From positions 124,001 through 188,000 of the forward strand of contig JAQSEB010000037.1 in NCBI GenBank assembly GCA_030063045.1: a stretch of DNA of 64,000 bases, read 5' to 3'. The stretch comes from Pratylenchus scribneri. Its lineage: Eukaryota; Nematoda; Chromadorea; Rhabditida; Pratylenchidae. The notes under the pieces were generated by a model, which had not been told where the DNA came from, searched no databases, and worked only from the letters and a program-made list of their open reading frames with translations. The position numbers and the translations under genes were made by a program. Below, in pieces: positions 49,301 to 58,087 of the stretch; the stretch's first letter is position 1; the number at the start of each line of letters is the position of its first letter.

Positions 49301-50718
49301 ATAATTTCCCTCTCATTCTAGCTTGTATCCTTTCACCAATTTTACGACCAAATACCCGGTGGGCATCCCAAAAGTGCATATTGTGAACAAAAAGATCAAT
49401 TGGAATGAGCCGGAGGACATTCTTTTCCCTCTTTCGATCATCAAAGCGTTTGTGGTTCCGCCAAAGCAATGTAAAGTACCGGTTCTGCCGATGAAATTGG
49501 AGAAGGATGATCGACTTCTATTCCCGTTATGCTCAAAATGCTGTAAAGAAAATCCCAAAGGAGCCGTGAATGAGGAATATAGCTGCCAACATAGTGATGA
49601 AGAAAGAGGATGGGTTTCAATGTGCACTTCGATTGAAGCAGCGGAGGCATTGGCGGCTGGCTACCGCTTTACGGAATTGTATCGAGTGCTGGAATATGAG
49701 CGATCGGACGATCAACTCTTTCGCTCATATGTCCGGGAATTCCTCACTGAAAAATTTCATGCCTCCGGCTTCGATTCAGCAATCAAAGGCAATTTTGAAG
49801 AAGAGGAGAAATTCATTGCGGAATGTTTGGAAATGTTTGGCATTGAAATTGATCGAGAGAAGATGAAGACAAATAAAGGAAGGCGAGCTTTGGCCAAACT
49901 TTGCCTGAACAACTTGTGGGGTCGATTCTCTCTTCGCAATTATGGCCTTTCTGAAACTTGCATCACTGATGATCCGGCCGAGCTCCGCCGCTATCTCGAA
50001 GATCGCTCATTAGATGTGACTGCATTGGATGAATTGGATGAGGAAACGATTATGATAAGCTATGTTAGGAAACGAGATTGGGTGAAGGAAGGCGATGCAT
50101 CGAATGTGGTCATTTCCTTGTGGACAACCAGCCAGGCTCGAATTTTGCTGTTGAAAGCTATGCAAAAGGTGGCGAATAGCCCAGGATGTGAAATTTTATA
50201 CACTGGTGAGCCATTTTACCATATTTCACTGCAGAATTATCGCCATTTTAGATACGGATTCGATCGTCTTCGTCGAACCGGAAAATGGCAATGTCCTCGA
50301 GACTTCCCCTCATTTGGGTGGCCTGACCAGCGAAATACCAGATGGCTACAAAGCAGTTGAGTGGGTCAGTGGAGGCGCAAAGCAATATGGCATAAAGCTG
50401 AAGAAGATTGATGCAGCTGAAGGGGAAAATAAATTCGACTACATCTTGAAAATTCGAGGGATGACGCTGAATTGGGATGTGATGTTTAATCAGGGGCTTC
50501 AATATGAGACATTCAAAGAATCAGTTTTGCGATATTGTCAAACTGGACAGCCCCAGCCCATCCAAGTTTTGTATCCCAACTTTCTTCGCCCCAATCTTAA
50601 AAATGGAACTGTTTATTCTCAGCCACTTCAAAAAATTTGGAAACCATTCTGTGGCAAAGGAATTGTTCGCCCATCTGATACTCGCGTTTTAGACTTTGGT
50701 TATATTTCCACTAATTAA
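46323..50718 (+). CDS. Maverick DNA polymerase B (protein-primed type), with N-terminal frameshift
   Basis: Replicates the element. Segments: 46323-47315, 47361-48507, 48552-49270, 49322-50205, 50252-50718, about 1400 codons. The first 170 codons run to a stop at 46833 and the rest is in another frame, open after a TAG at 46795, so a one-base shift or unseen splice lies in 46796-46832. Soon after comes RRDGRCLFRAL, an OTU-like Asp-Gly-x-Cys motif, with DQHFQGI later, then several CxxC zinc pairs. The exonuclease motifs are VDMET (ExoI), GHNAGRFDYMF (ExoII) and YCCN-D (ExoIII). The polymerase motifs are A (DFT-SLYP), B (KLCLNNLWG) and C (YT-DTDS). Introns of 44-51 nt fall exactly inside ExoIII, motif A and motif C. 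All catalytic acids are present. It could alternatively be two genes, but the OTU-like part lacks its own start codon. Confidence 0.92.
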
Positions 50719-51407
50719 TTGTATTCCTTACTATTATTAATCACCATTTCATTTTTTTTTATTGTATTATTTTAATTATCAATGATCATTTTTAATAAAT
50801 AAAAATGAAAAATTAACAATTGGAAGATGAGTTTTTGAAAAAATTAGTGAATGTAAGATTCACTTTTAAGGAGAAAATAGGTGGAATTAAGGAATGGAAG
50901 ATGACTTTTTGAAAAAATTAACAATTGGAAGTTGCACTTTTTAATTTTATCCTAGTAAAATTAGTGGAAATAATATGAGGAAGATGAGTTTTAGAAAAAG
51001 TTTAGGAGAGGGAGATGTACTTTTAAGGAGAAAAATGATGGAATTAGCGGGAGGAAGAAAAGTTTTGCAAAATATTAAGCAAAAATGCACCAAAATACGA
51101 GTTTTTCCATCAAACTAGTGCAGTGTGTGCGAATTGTGCGGGTGGGTGCGTGTGCTGTGCTTGTGCGGGTGATAATGTGTGAGGCATGCACCTGCACCTG
51201 CACCAAAATGCACTATGCACAAATGCACATGCCTCTCAGCACAAATAGTGCAGCTTAATTCACCGCCCCTCCCCTCCCTTTTGTCCACAAATTCAACTTT
51301 TATGATTAACTTTTATCAATGAATTAATTAATTAATTGGAAAAATCAAGTTTGATAAATGATGGCATAATAATGGTCGAATATGACAAATAAAAAGGGAT
51401 AGCCTAA
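50719..51407. other. Intergenic region between polymerase and PAZ gene, with repeats
   Basis: Three diverged direct copies of a unit like tggaagatgagtttttgaaaaaattag occur between about 50819 and 51060. From 51117 to 51255 there is a patch of tgtgcgg, gcacctgcacc and tgcacaaatgcac words that can pair with one another. The two neighbouring genes converge here, so this may serve as a shared transcription end. Confidence 0.6.
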
Positions 51408-52073
51408 TTAAAAATGGTGGAATTGGTAATGATGGTTATATGGTTGGCTTAATGAATTTCGGCCTTCTTCATCGACATAATCAGAAATTTCCGGAGGCAT
51501 TTCAATTTGTGTCTTTGTGGAATAGTCAAAAAGTGATGGATCTTCCTCTTCGTTGGCTTTTTCTTTCACATTCTGCGATGAATTTTCTCCCAGACTCAAA
51601 TTCCCGAAAAGATGCAATGCATGCTCTGGAGGAGTAAACCAACATGGCATTGGGAGCTCATAAAATTGCTGTTCCTCCATTTCCATTTCAACCAATTCCA
51701 TTGGATAATTGTAGTCCTCGGCACCAACCGGAAAACGTTCAATCACGCATGGCAAATAGGGAAATTGTAATCGAATTCCATGCTTTGCATAGAAGTATTG
51801 AACTACACTCATATTAAATGGGCGTGAAAGTCGACCGAAAGCTTTGATGGCATCGGCCCCTTCTTCTGTGATCCCACCAAATTTAAACTCTCTTTTTTCT
51901 CCTTTTCTATCCTTATATGTTGTATGCATCTTTTTTGAAGAGATATAATATGGCATTCGGCGGATGAGCTCTTCCCTTTTCCCTGTATGGGCCAATTTTT
52001 CGCGAAGCTGACTGGGTTTGCAATTCAAGATTCTAGCGCAGACAACACGGAAGGAATAGCGTTTTCTGGCCAT
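51408..52073 (-). CDS. Stand-alone Argonaute-type PAZ domain protein (Maverick cargo), 221 aa
   Basis: Predicted to bind the 3' end of small RNAs. The start is the ATG at 52073 (aaaATGGCC). Residues 12-46 resemble the L1 linker and run into a PAZ fold. Recognisable blocks are KKMHTTYKDRKGEKREFKF (about 47-65), GITEEGADAIKAF (67-79), the hallmark SVVQYFYAKHGIRLQFPYLP (89-108) with Cys109, and NYPMELVEM (122-130). These match Argonaute patterns of the kind TVxxYFxxxYxIxLxYPxLPC followed by YxPxElC. The tail (about 145-221) is acidic and probably disordered. There is no MID or PIWI domain, no slicer tetrad and no room for one. The gene is intact and convergent with the polymerase gene. The gA-type spacing recalls nematode WAGO Argonautes, suggesting host capture. 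Likely an RNAi decoy or suppressor (inference). Confidence 0.8.
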   Translation of the reverse strand: MARKRYSFRVVCARILNCKPSQLREKLAHTGKREELIRRMPYYISSKKMHTTYKDRKGEKREFKFGGITEEGADAIKAFGRLSRPFNMSVVQYFYAKHGIRLQFPYLPCVIERFPVGAEDYNYPMELVEMEMEEQQFYELPMPCWFTPPEHALHLFGNLSLGENSSQNVKEKANEEEDPSLFDYSTKTQIEMPPEISDYVDEEGRNSLSQPYNHHYQFHHF

Positions 52074-52783
52074 TTTTGGAATAAAAATTGAATTGGAATA
52101 TTTTTGAAATGATTTGATCAAAATGAATGAAAATGAAAAAATGGTCGGTTTAAATACCCCAGGAATAGGGCAATTAAAAATTAATAACTCTTTCAGATGG
52201 AAAGCTATGGATTTAATTTAAAGGCCATTTTATTCCTCATTATCTAGGCTACAAATGTCCGTATTAAATTTTTTTAATTCCATCAAATAAGAAAATTATG
52301 GCCATAAAATTGGGCCAAATCAAAAATTTTTATGAGATATTTTAAAATTTAATAACTTTGTTAATTCCAATTTTTATTCAATTAAATTTCATAAAGATAA
52401 TTATCTTTAATTATTCTATCTAAAAACAGCCCATGAAAGGCTGCGACAGATGTTTTACGGAGAAATGGAAATTTGAGCAATTAAATTTGCCCTTGAGAAA
52501 AATTACAATTTTGATTCAAAATTTTTTAAATTTTAATTATACTATAATTAAAAAATAATTTTAATTATACATTTGGATGCACAAAACAGATGGTGTTCAT
52601 GAGAAAATTATTTTATTTTAATGAAAATGCATTAATTTTGCCTAATTACCGGGGAAAGGTCAAGGATTTGGTCAGTATAAAAGGTTGACGATTTTTTAAA
52701 TCAAAATCATTTCAAAATTCATTTCTTCCGTCGATTTTTCCCTATAATCTTGCTTCAAATAAACCAAAAGATAAATAATCGAA
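52074..52783. other. Divergent control region between PAZ gene and zinc-motif gene
   Basis: 710 bp with no gene. A TATTTAAA box on the minus strand at 52149-52156 lies about 76 nt before the PAZ start. The plus-strand TATAAAAG box is at 52676-52683. Confidence 0.55.
52676..52683 (+). promoter_or_regulatory. TATA box of the 144-aa zinc-motif gene
   Basis: TATAAAAG about 100 nt before the ATG at 52784, identical to the polymerase box at 46252. Confidence 0.55.
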
Positions 52784-53218
52784 ATGGTCCAAACAACCGA
52801 GAATGCCTCTTCGCCTCAAATCAATCCCTCAAGCCTCCCTTCAATTCCGGGAATGAATGCAGCCATTCCACCGTCGCCAGTTCCTCCGACAATGAATGGG
52901 CCAACATTTATGGAAATGACTTCTTCTTCTGCTGCTGCTGAGTGTCGATCCAATTATGAGAATGTGATCCACAAAATGAATTGGAAATTGTTCAAAGCCA
53001 AAAATGTGCTGATCTACCATCTTTGCGATGAGTGCCATCAGCTACTTTTCAATTCGCAGGATAAGATTACACCATTGGGGGATGACAATCATTGGATTGT
53101 GAAGTTTGAACTTTGCCATTCGTGCATTGTGAAGAATATCCACGGAACAACTTCCTTCTCAAAGCCATATGTTCGCCGCCCACCCAACAATAATCAACAG
53201 CAGCCACCGCAGCAATAA
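52784..53218 (+). CDS. Small protein with paired CxxC motifs, 144 aa
   Basis: Single exon. The N-terminal 50 residues are Pro/Ser-rich and likely disordered. Residues about 80-115 have LCDECHQLLF and, some 30 residues on, FELCHSCIVK, a four-Cys zinc site in the manner of a zinc ribbon. The C-terminus is Pro/Gln-rich. No family recognised. It converges on the protease gene, with stop codons about 80 nt apart. A regulator is one possibility, but nothing in the sequence decides this. Confidence 0.65.
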   Translation: MVQTTENASSPQINPSSLPSIPGMNAAIPPSPVPPTMNGPTFMEMTSSSAAAECRSNYENVIHKMNWKLFKAKNVLIYHLCDECHQLLFNSQDKITPLGDDNHWIVKFELCHSCIVKNIHGTTSFSKPYVRRPPNNNQQQPPQQ

Positions 53219-53300
53219 GAAGAAGAAAAAGAGGGATTTTCCTTAAGGCAATTTTCAATAATAATCCACCAATCACCAATTATTTTTTAATTCATTCATT

Positions 53301-53753
53301 TTATTCGATCATTTTATTTACGATAAATTTAACAAATGAATCTGGATTATCTTTTTGGGATAAATATTTTAGATATTGGGGAAATGTATAGCCTAAAGAC
53401 ATGTAATAAATAAATGTGATACAATGATGGGCACAAGTTGAGGCTTTAGGGGATTGGAATGGTCGTTCATTTTTAATTGTTTGGGGAAATTTACATAAAA
53501 AGGTTTGTTCAATGATAGGACTTATGGGTATGCAAAGGCTATCGAAATAAAAAATTGGTCGTTTTTGTCCTTCGGCAAATATTCCCACCCAATGTGAACC
53601 CTCCATTTGATGCGGATCGAGATTGGCAACCAATGCCGCTGGGTATTTTAATTTGTTGGGAGAAGGAAGTTGGTCAGATGAGAACCAGCCAGCAAATATT
53701 TGTTTGGTTTGTGGATTTGTCGAAAGAATTTTTGTAATCAAGTCGCTTTCCAT
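53301..53753 (-). CDS. Adenain-like cysteine protease (capsid maturation), 150 aa
   Basis: Maturation protease of the C5 (adenovirus endopeptidase) type found in Maverick elements. Visible are GSHWVGIFAE with His54, YFDSL with Asp71, Gln100, and STCAHHC with Cys107. The Gln-to-Cys spacing of seven residues and the positions of the His and acidic residue match the adenain plan. The length is a little short of the usual 180-200 residues. Its ATG overlaps the end of the upstream membrane-protein gene by 16 nt (53738-53753), so both may come from one transcript. It would be expected to cut the capsid and core proteins encoded just upstream. Intact. Confidence 0.88.
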   Translation of the reverse strand: MESDLITKILSTNPQTKQIFAGWFSSDQLPSPNKLKYPAALVANLDPHQMEGSHWVGIFAEGQKRPIFYFDSLCIPISPIIEQTFLCKFPQTIKNERPFQSPKASTCAHHCITFIYYMSLGYTFPQYLKYLSQKDNPDSFVKFIVNKMIE

Positions 53754-54352
53754 ATTGGTTTTTTCTGTTCATCTACAATGCCTATATACTCCGCAATTTC
53801 CTTCCCTCTAAGTCCTTTGCTATGAGCTTCCAAAATTTGTGGGCCTTTTATATGGTCAAGTTGGTCCACCCCTTTACTTTCTTTATTTGCTGCTAATTCC
53901 ATAAGCTCAAATGAATTTCCGGCACCGTTTCCTCTATTCTGTTTGGTCAAGCGAATAAGAGAGCGTACCACATAGATAATTAGGCATAGAATTAGCAAAA
54001 TATACATGATGAACATTGCCAGACAATAGGCATGGCCATAAATATCATTGTCCTTGGGGGATTCTTTGCAGAGATGAATGGCAGGCAATTGGGATAGAGG
54101 ACCGAGAGGGCTATCTTGCAGCTGTCCAAATTTTGCGCCAACATTTTCTATGGTAGAAGAGGGGATTACTGTGCTGCTGCCTAGGGTTTTGCCCAGTTGC
54201 TTCAAATATTCCTTATACTCTGGCAATTCTCTCCATCTAATTGGCTCGTTGGTCTCGGGGTCCACAATTATTGGCGAGGAAATGACAAGGAACATTGGGA
54301 GAAAAATTCGGATAAGAAAAATTGAGAATAAAAATTTTTGGGAAATGAACAT
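53738..54352 (-). CDS. Membrane protein with signal sequence, Maverick late block, 204 aa
   Basis: The start is the ATG at 54352. Residues 1-25 form a signal peptide or anchor rich in F, L and I. An outer or lumenal segment of about 80 residues with two Cys residues follows, then a strong transmembrane span around residues 100-122 (AMFIMYILLILCLIIYVV). The tail of about 80 residues ends in a helical element with HSKGLRGKEIAEYIGIVDE, which resembles a helix-turn-helix. No family recognised. A TATAAATA box lies at 54420-54427. A single-span membrane protein between capsid and protease genes could act in entry or egress, but it is small for a fusion protein; role unknown. Confidence 0.7.
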   Translation of the reverse strand: MFISQKFLFSIFLIRIFLPMFLVISSPIIVDPETNEPIRWRELPEYKEYLKQLGKTLGSSTVIPSSTIENVGAKFGQLQDSPLGPLSQLPAIHLCKESPKDNDIYGHAYCLAMFIMYILLILCLIIYVVRSLIRLTKQNRGNGAGNSFELMELAANKESKGVDQLDHIKGPQILEAHSKGLRGKEIAEYIGIVDEQKKPIWKAT

Positions 54353-54419
54353 TTTTAATTTTTTTATTCGTTTAAATATTGGTAAAAAAAATGACAATGA
54401 ATGAATGAAAAATAGAGGG

Positions 54420-54427
54420 TATTTATA
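54420..54427 (-). promoter_or_regulatory. TATA box of the membrane-protein gene
   Basis: Minus-strand TATAAATA lies 68 nt before the ATG at 54352. It overlaps the end of the capsid gene, whose stop codon is at 54423-54425. Confidence 0.45.
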
Positions 54428-55914
54428 CTGTTATATCGGTAGAAATTGTTCGGTTCTTATCAAACATAAATAACCCATCCATCTCGGCCAACACAATTAG
54501 CACAATTCCTCCATCCGGTACTGGCTCTGAAAATTTTATGTCAACCGAGGTTGCTCCACTTTTGATGAGGTCGAAAACTCCTCCTTGATCCTCCAAACTA
54601 TTGGTTAAATTAAAAATGTAGATGCAATGGGTTTTTTTAAACTGTGCATAACCAATTCCATTTCCTTCCAATGTATTTGTAAAGCCTGCATTGTCATTCA
54701 TATCATGGAAAGGTCGAACATATTTATCGTTCTTATAGTCCAAATCATAGGGTGCTTGCGGGTAAATTCGCCCATTAGCAGTAATGCTGATTTCCCGTAC
54801 ATTAAAATGTTGAAAATTGAAAGGAGACCGTGTATAATCTCCTACGAAATCTTTATTTGCCACCAATCCTAATGTAATTCGTCGAGGAATTTGGTCCAAA
54901 AACAAACTGGCATTCATCTGATAACGGCCTTGACTAATAAAAATACTCTTTAAAGCTGTTTTCCTAACAGCATAGCTAGCGTACGAAATCTTTATTTGCC
55001 ACCAATCCTAATGTAATTCGTCGAGGAATTTGGTCCAAAAACAAACTGGCATTCATCTGATAACGGCCTTGACTAATAAAAATACTCTTTAAAGCTGTTT
55101 TCCTAACAGCATAGCTAGCGGGTCTAGTCTCCAATTTTCTCGCAATATCCAAAGCCAATCCATCGACGGGGGAAAGCTTTTTAATATATAATTTACAATT
55201 GACAACTTCAAAATGATATTTTATTGGGGATATGGCTGCAGCTGTAGCAGTGGCTGGTACAGCGATATTCGTTGGAGCAATGAGAACAAATTTTGATTCA
55301 TTTGGTTGGATCGAAATTTCAATTCCACAATGAGAAATGAGCAATTTTGGCTGGCAAAATAGGTCGGAATCGATTTTGGCAATGCATTGTACAATTTTAC
55401 TCTGTTTATATTGCTCTTTTCTCAGTTTAAATCCATTCCCTGTTTCAAGACTATCCCTCTCCCCATTGTACCGATATCCAACCGCTTCCAAATGAGAAAA
55501 CTTTGCAATAGGACTAAATGAAATTTCGTGAGAGAGATAGGATTTGTAGGCCATCAGGGAATTGGAATTGAAAACTTCTTTCCCATTGATAGCAATTTTT
55601 AAATTGTTAATGAAAGTATTTCCGATTAATTGGATTGGTGCAACATCGTCTGTCGCTGCCAAATTCACCAATTGTCCATTTGCCCCTTCCTTCCTTATTC
55701 GAAATTCTGTAAATAAATAGCATTTGGATAAGTCTATAAAATTGTCGGAACTGTGGATTTTAAATTGGTAGGGTGGAGTGTCCACAGGATTTTGGGTTAA
55801 TATTTCAAAAACTTTGGCCGACGAAATTGAAACATCTGTTGGTGGAATGGAAAAAAAGTCGAGCTGATTTGTTATTGAATTGACACTGTCCGAGTCGATT
55901 TTGTGAAAGGCCAT
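54423..55914 (-). pseudogene. Major capsid protein (double jelly-roll, hexon-like), disrupted
   Basis: Main shell protein of the Maverick virion. From the ATG at 55914 the frame runs 312 codons and stops at 54976. The remainder is in another frame down to a stop at 54423. The cause is an exact 139-bp tandem duplication (54843-54981 and 54982-55120), which is not a multiple of three. Without the duplication the gene would be about 450 codons. Typical Polinton capsid blocks are DNFIDLSKCYLFTEFRIRK near the start, a NTFINNLKIAINGKEVFNSN strand pair and an MAYKSYL motif. The C-terminal part keeps beta-rich patterns up to SEPVPDGGIVLIVLAEMDG. Because the two copies are identical, the event is recent or a sequence-assembly artefact. 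Confidence 0.85.
54843..55120. repeat. Exact 139-bp tandem duplication inside the capsid gene
   Basis: Copy one is 54843-54981 and copy two is 54982-55120. I see no mismatch between them. The junction word is tagcgtacgaaatc. It breaks the capsid reading frame. Confidence 0.95.
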
Positions 55915-55953
55915 TTTTAAGTAATTTTAATTTAGAGAGATGAATATTTTTAA

Positions 55954-56460
55954 TTAATATAATCCAAATGCGTCCGATCGCAATCTTTTTTTAGAATGAG
56001 CTAGTGGTTTACTTATGGTTCGTCCAATAATGGATTGTTGACTGAGTATGGATTGGGAATTTTTTGGCCTTTTTATACGCTTCTTGCCTGTCCCAAATTG
56101 TTTTTGGAATCCTCCTTTGTCCAAAACAGTATCGATCCCTTTCTTTCCTTCGCTAATTACTGCTTCTTTGAGCGGTTGTCCTTCGTGAAGCTTTTCCATT
56201 ACTCTTTGGCCTGTGTTGAGTGCTTCTTCGCCCACAGTTGTTCCAACACGGCGTATTAGAGGCAAGAAAAATCGCCAAACTCCTCTTAACACATCAGTGA
56301 TGCCGGCTCCATGCTGAATTCCGTAGCCTCTCTGCATATATGCAGGACCACCTTTGAATATTTCGTATCTATAGGATTCACCTACATCTGTTGGACCCCC
56401 TCCTGTTTGGATAAAATCATCGTAGCCAACTGTGGCTGTATCGAAAACAACGTGCACCAT
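55954..56460 (-). CDS. Virion core/minor protein of the adenovirus pX/pVI kind, 168 aa
   Basis: The start is the ATG at 56460. The middle has GGPAYMQRGYGIQHGAGI followed by WRFFLPLIRRVGTTVGEEAL and a GQRVMEKL helix. This Gly-rich plus amphipathic-helix arrangement is the mark of a small protein found next to the capsid gene in Mavericks and adintoviruses, comparable to adenovirus core and membrane-lytic proteins. The basic tail (GKKRIKRPKNS, HSKKRLRS) could bind DNA. Gly-Gly and Gly-x-Gly pairs offer likely cuts for the adenain-like protease. Intact; it lies 39 nt upstream of the capsid start. Confidence 0.78.
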   Translation of the reverse strand: MVHVVFDTATVGYDDFIQTGGGPTDVGESYRYEIFKGGPAYMQRGYGIQHGAGITDVLRGVWRFFLPLIRRVGTTVGEEALNTGQRVMEKLHEGQPLKEAVISEGKKGIDTVLDKGGFQKQFGTGKKRIKRPKNSQSILSQQSIIGRTISKPLAHSKKRLRSDAFGLY

Positions 56461-56540
56461 TATTTTTTAGATTAATATTTATTCAATCGTATAATAATAT
56501 AAATTAATTGATTGGGGAGAGGAATAAATAATGGATGGAA

Positions 56541-58012
56541 TTAAAATTGAATGATTCGTTTAAATATCAAGACTATCATCACTTGACCCCAATCCATCGG
56601 TAAAAGCCTGCCTTCTTCCATTGTTAGCAATTCGATTTCAATTTCATTCACTGTCTTCGGCAATACTTTTACGTAGATGGGCGAATCATAAATTTGTTCC
56701 GTATATTCCCCAGGGGTCGATCCGGAAATGGACACAACACGAAGCAGCGAACTCATCTTATTTCCAATAATCATATTCTCAGTTAATCCTTTTGTATAGA
56801 CACCAAAGCTTGAGAATCCACCCTTCAAATCACAGGCATATTTTGCGATATCTCCATTTTTTACATGCATACCATTTTCCCATCCCATAACGTATGCTAG
56901 CTGCGGGGTAAACATGATATAATTAATATTTGAATCGGTAAAAACAGCCCTAAAGCGTTGAAATTCTTTATGAAATTGGAAGCCAATTGAATCAATCATA
57001 TGCTGAGCCATTACCAGATCTACCGTTCTCACTTCAGGTTTAGGCAGATCCCCAAAAAATGTTGAAATGAGATTCTCTCCTCCATTTTCTTCTTCCTCTT
57101 TCTTACCATTTACTTTCACCTTCTCTTCTTCTCCTCCTTCCTCATCCTTTCCATTCTCTGCCTTTTTTGCCTTATCTTCGCTGCCGGTATTATTCACATT
57201 TTTATCACCAAAAAATGTATTCAAAAGTGGGGAATCATCCGATGCGGAATCAGCAGCCGTAGCTTTTGATTCCGCTTTAGGCGGTGATCCTTTGATACTA
57301 GCCTGAATCGGAGCTGTTTGAGTATTCTGTACAGGATTTTGATTGATGGAAGAAGTTGAGGTTAAAGCAGTGGTATTTGTGTTTGTTTCAATACTAGGCG
57401 TAGAAACGGTAGTGTGGAGCTTCGAGTTATGACAGGTTTAATCTCATTTCCCTTTACTGTATTATTTTGTCCATTCTTTTTTCCTTCCTCTTTTTGTTCT
57501 TCCCCAAAATAAGTCTCCAAAAGTCCAAGGCGAGGAGGAGGCGACCCCTTAGGGGGAGCTGGAGCTTTCCTTGGCGGAGATTCTTGTTTTTTCTTCTCTC
57601 CTTCAGCTTTAGTGGAAGCTGCACGTTTCCCTCTGGTCGCTGTTACTCCGCTTTCGAGAGTCGGTCTTTTCAAAAAGGTATTTTTAGCCTCATTCAATGC
57701 TTTGGCTTGAAATTTAATTGTTTCATGGAGGAATGTTTGTAATTCATTTATGTTTTTATGCGAAGCTTTTGGGATTGGAATTTTTATGAGCCGCTCTTTT
57801 TTCTCTGTCTCATTATAATGAACAAAAATTGCCTGGTTATCATCCAATATTGTGGAAGCCCATGAATAGGGGAATGAGATGCTGTGTAAGCCACAAACCC
57901 AATTTCCCTCCAATTCGATTGGCCTAGGCAAATGCATTCGAAATTTGTTTGGCCTGTTTTCCGGATAATCCTGAATATTACTAGGAACATAGACAAAAAA
58001 GCTATTCGACAT
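56541..58012 (-). pseudogene. Minor capsid (penton-like) protein, frameshifted
   Basis: Vertex protein of the virion. The ATG is at 58012; this frame ends at 57362. The rest of the protein is in another frame, open from about 57437 to 56541, so a one-base change lies between 57362 and 57437. The N-terminal part has SNSFFVYVPSNIQDYPENRP and LEGNWVCGLHSISFPYSW, the typical Polinton penton beginning. The C-terminal part has TDSNINYIMFTPQLAYVMGW and ends in a beta-rich domain. Between them is a long Lys/Glu/Pro-rich linker of about 200 residues, unusual for the family, which holds three copies of a short Leu-x-Thr-aromatic-Phe-Gly motif. The break falls in the linker. Total about 490 codons. Confidence 0.85.
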
Positions 58013-58087
58013 TTTTTATTTATTTTTGGAGAAAATTAAAATGAAATATGAAAATGAATGAATGAATATTCAATTTATATATTATTT

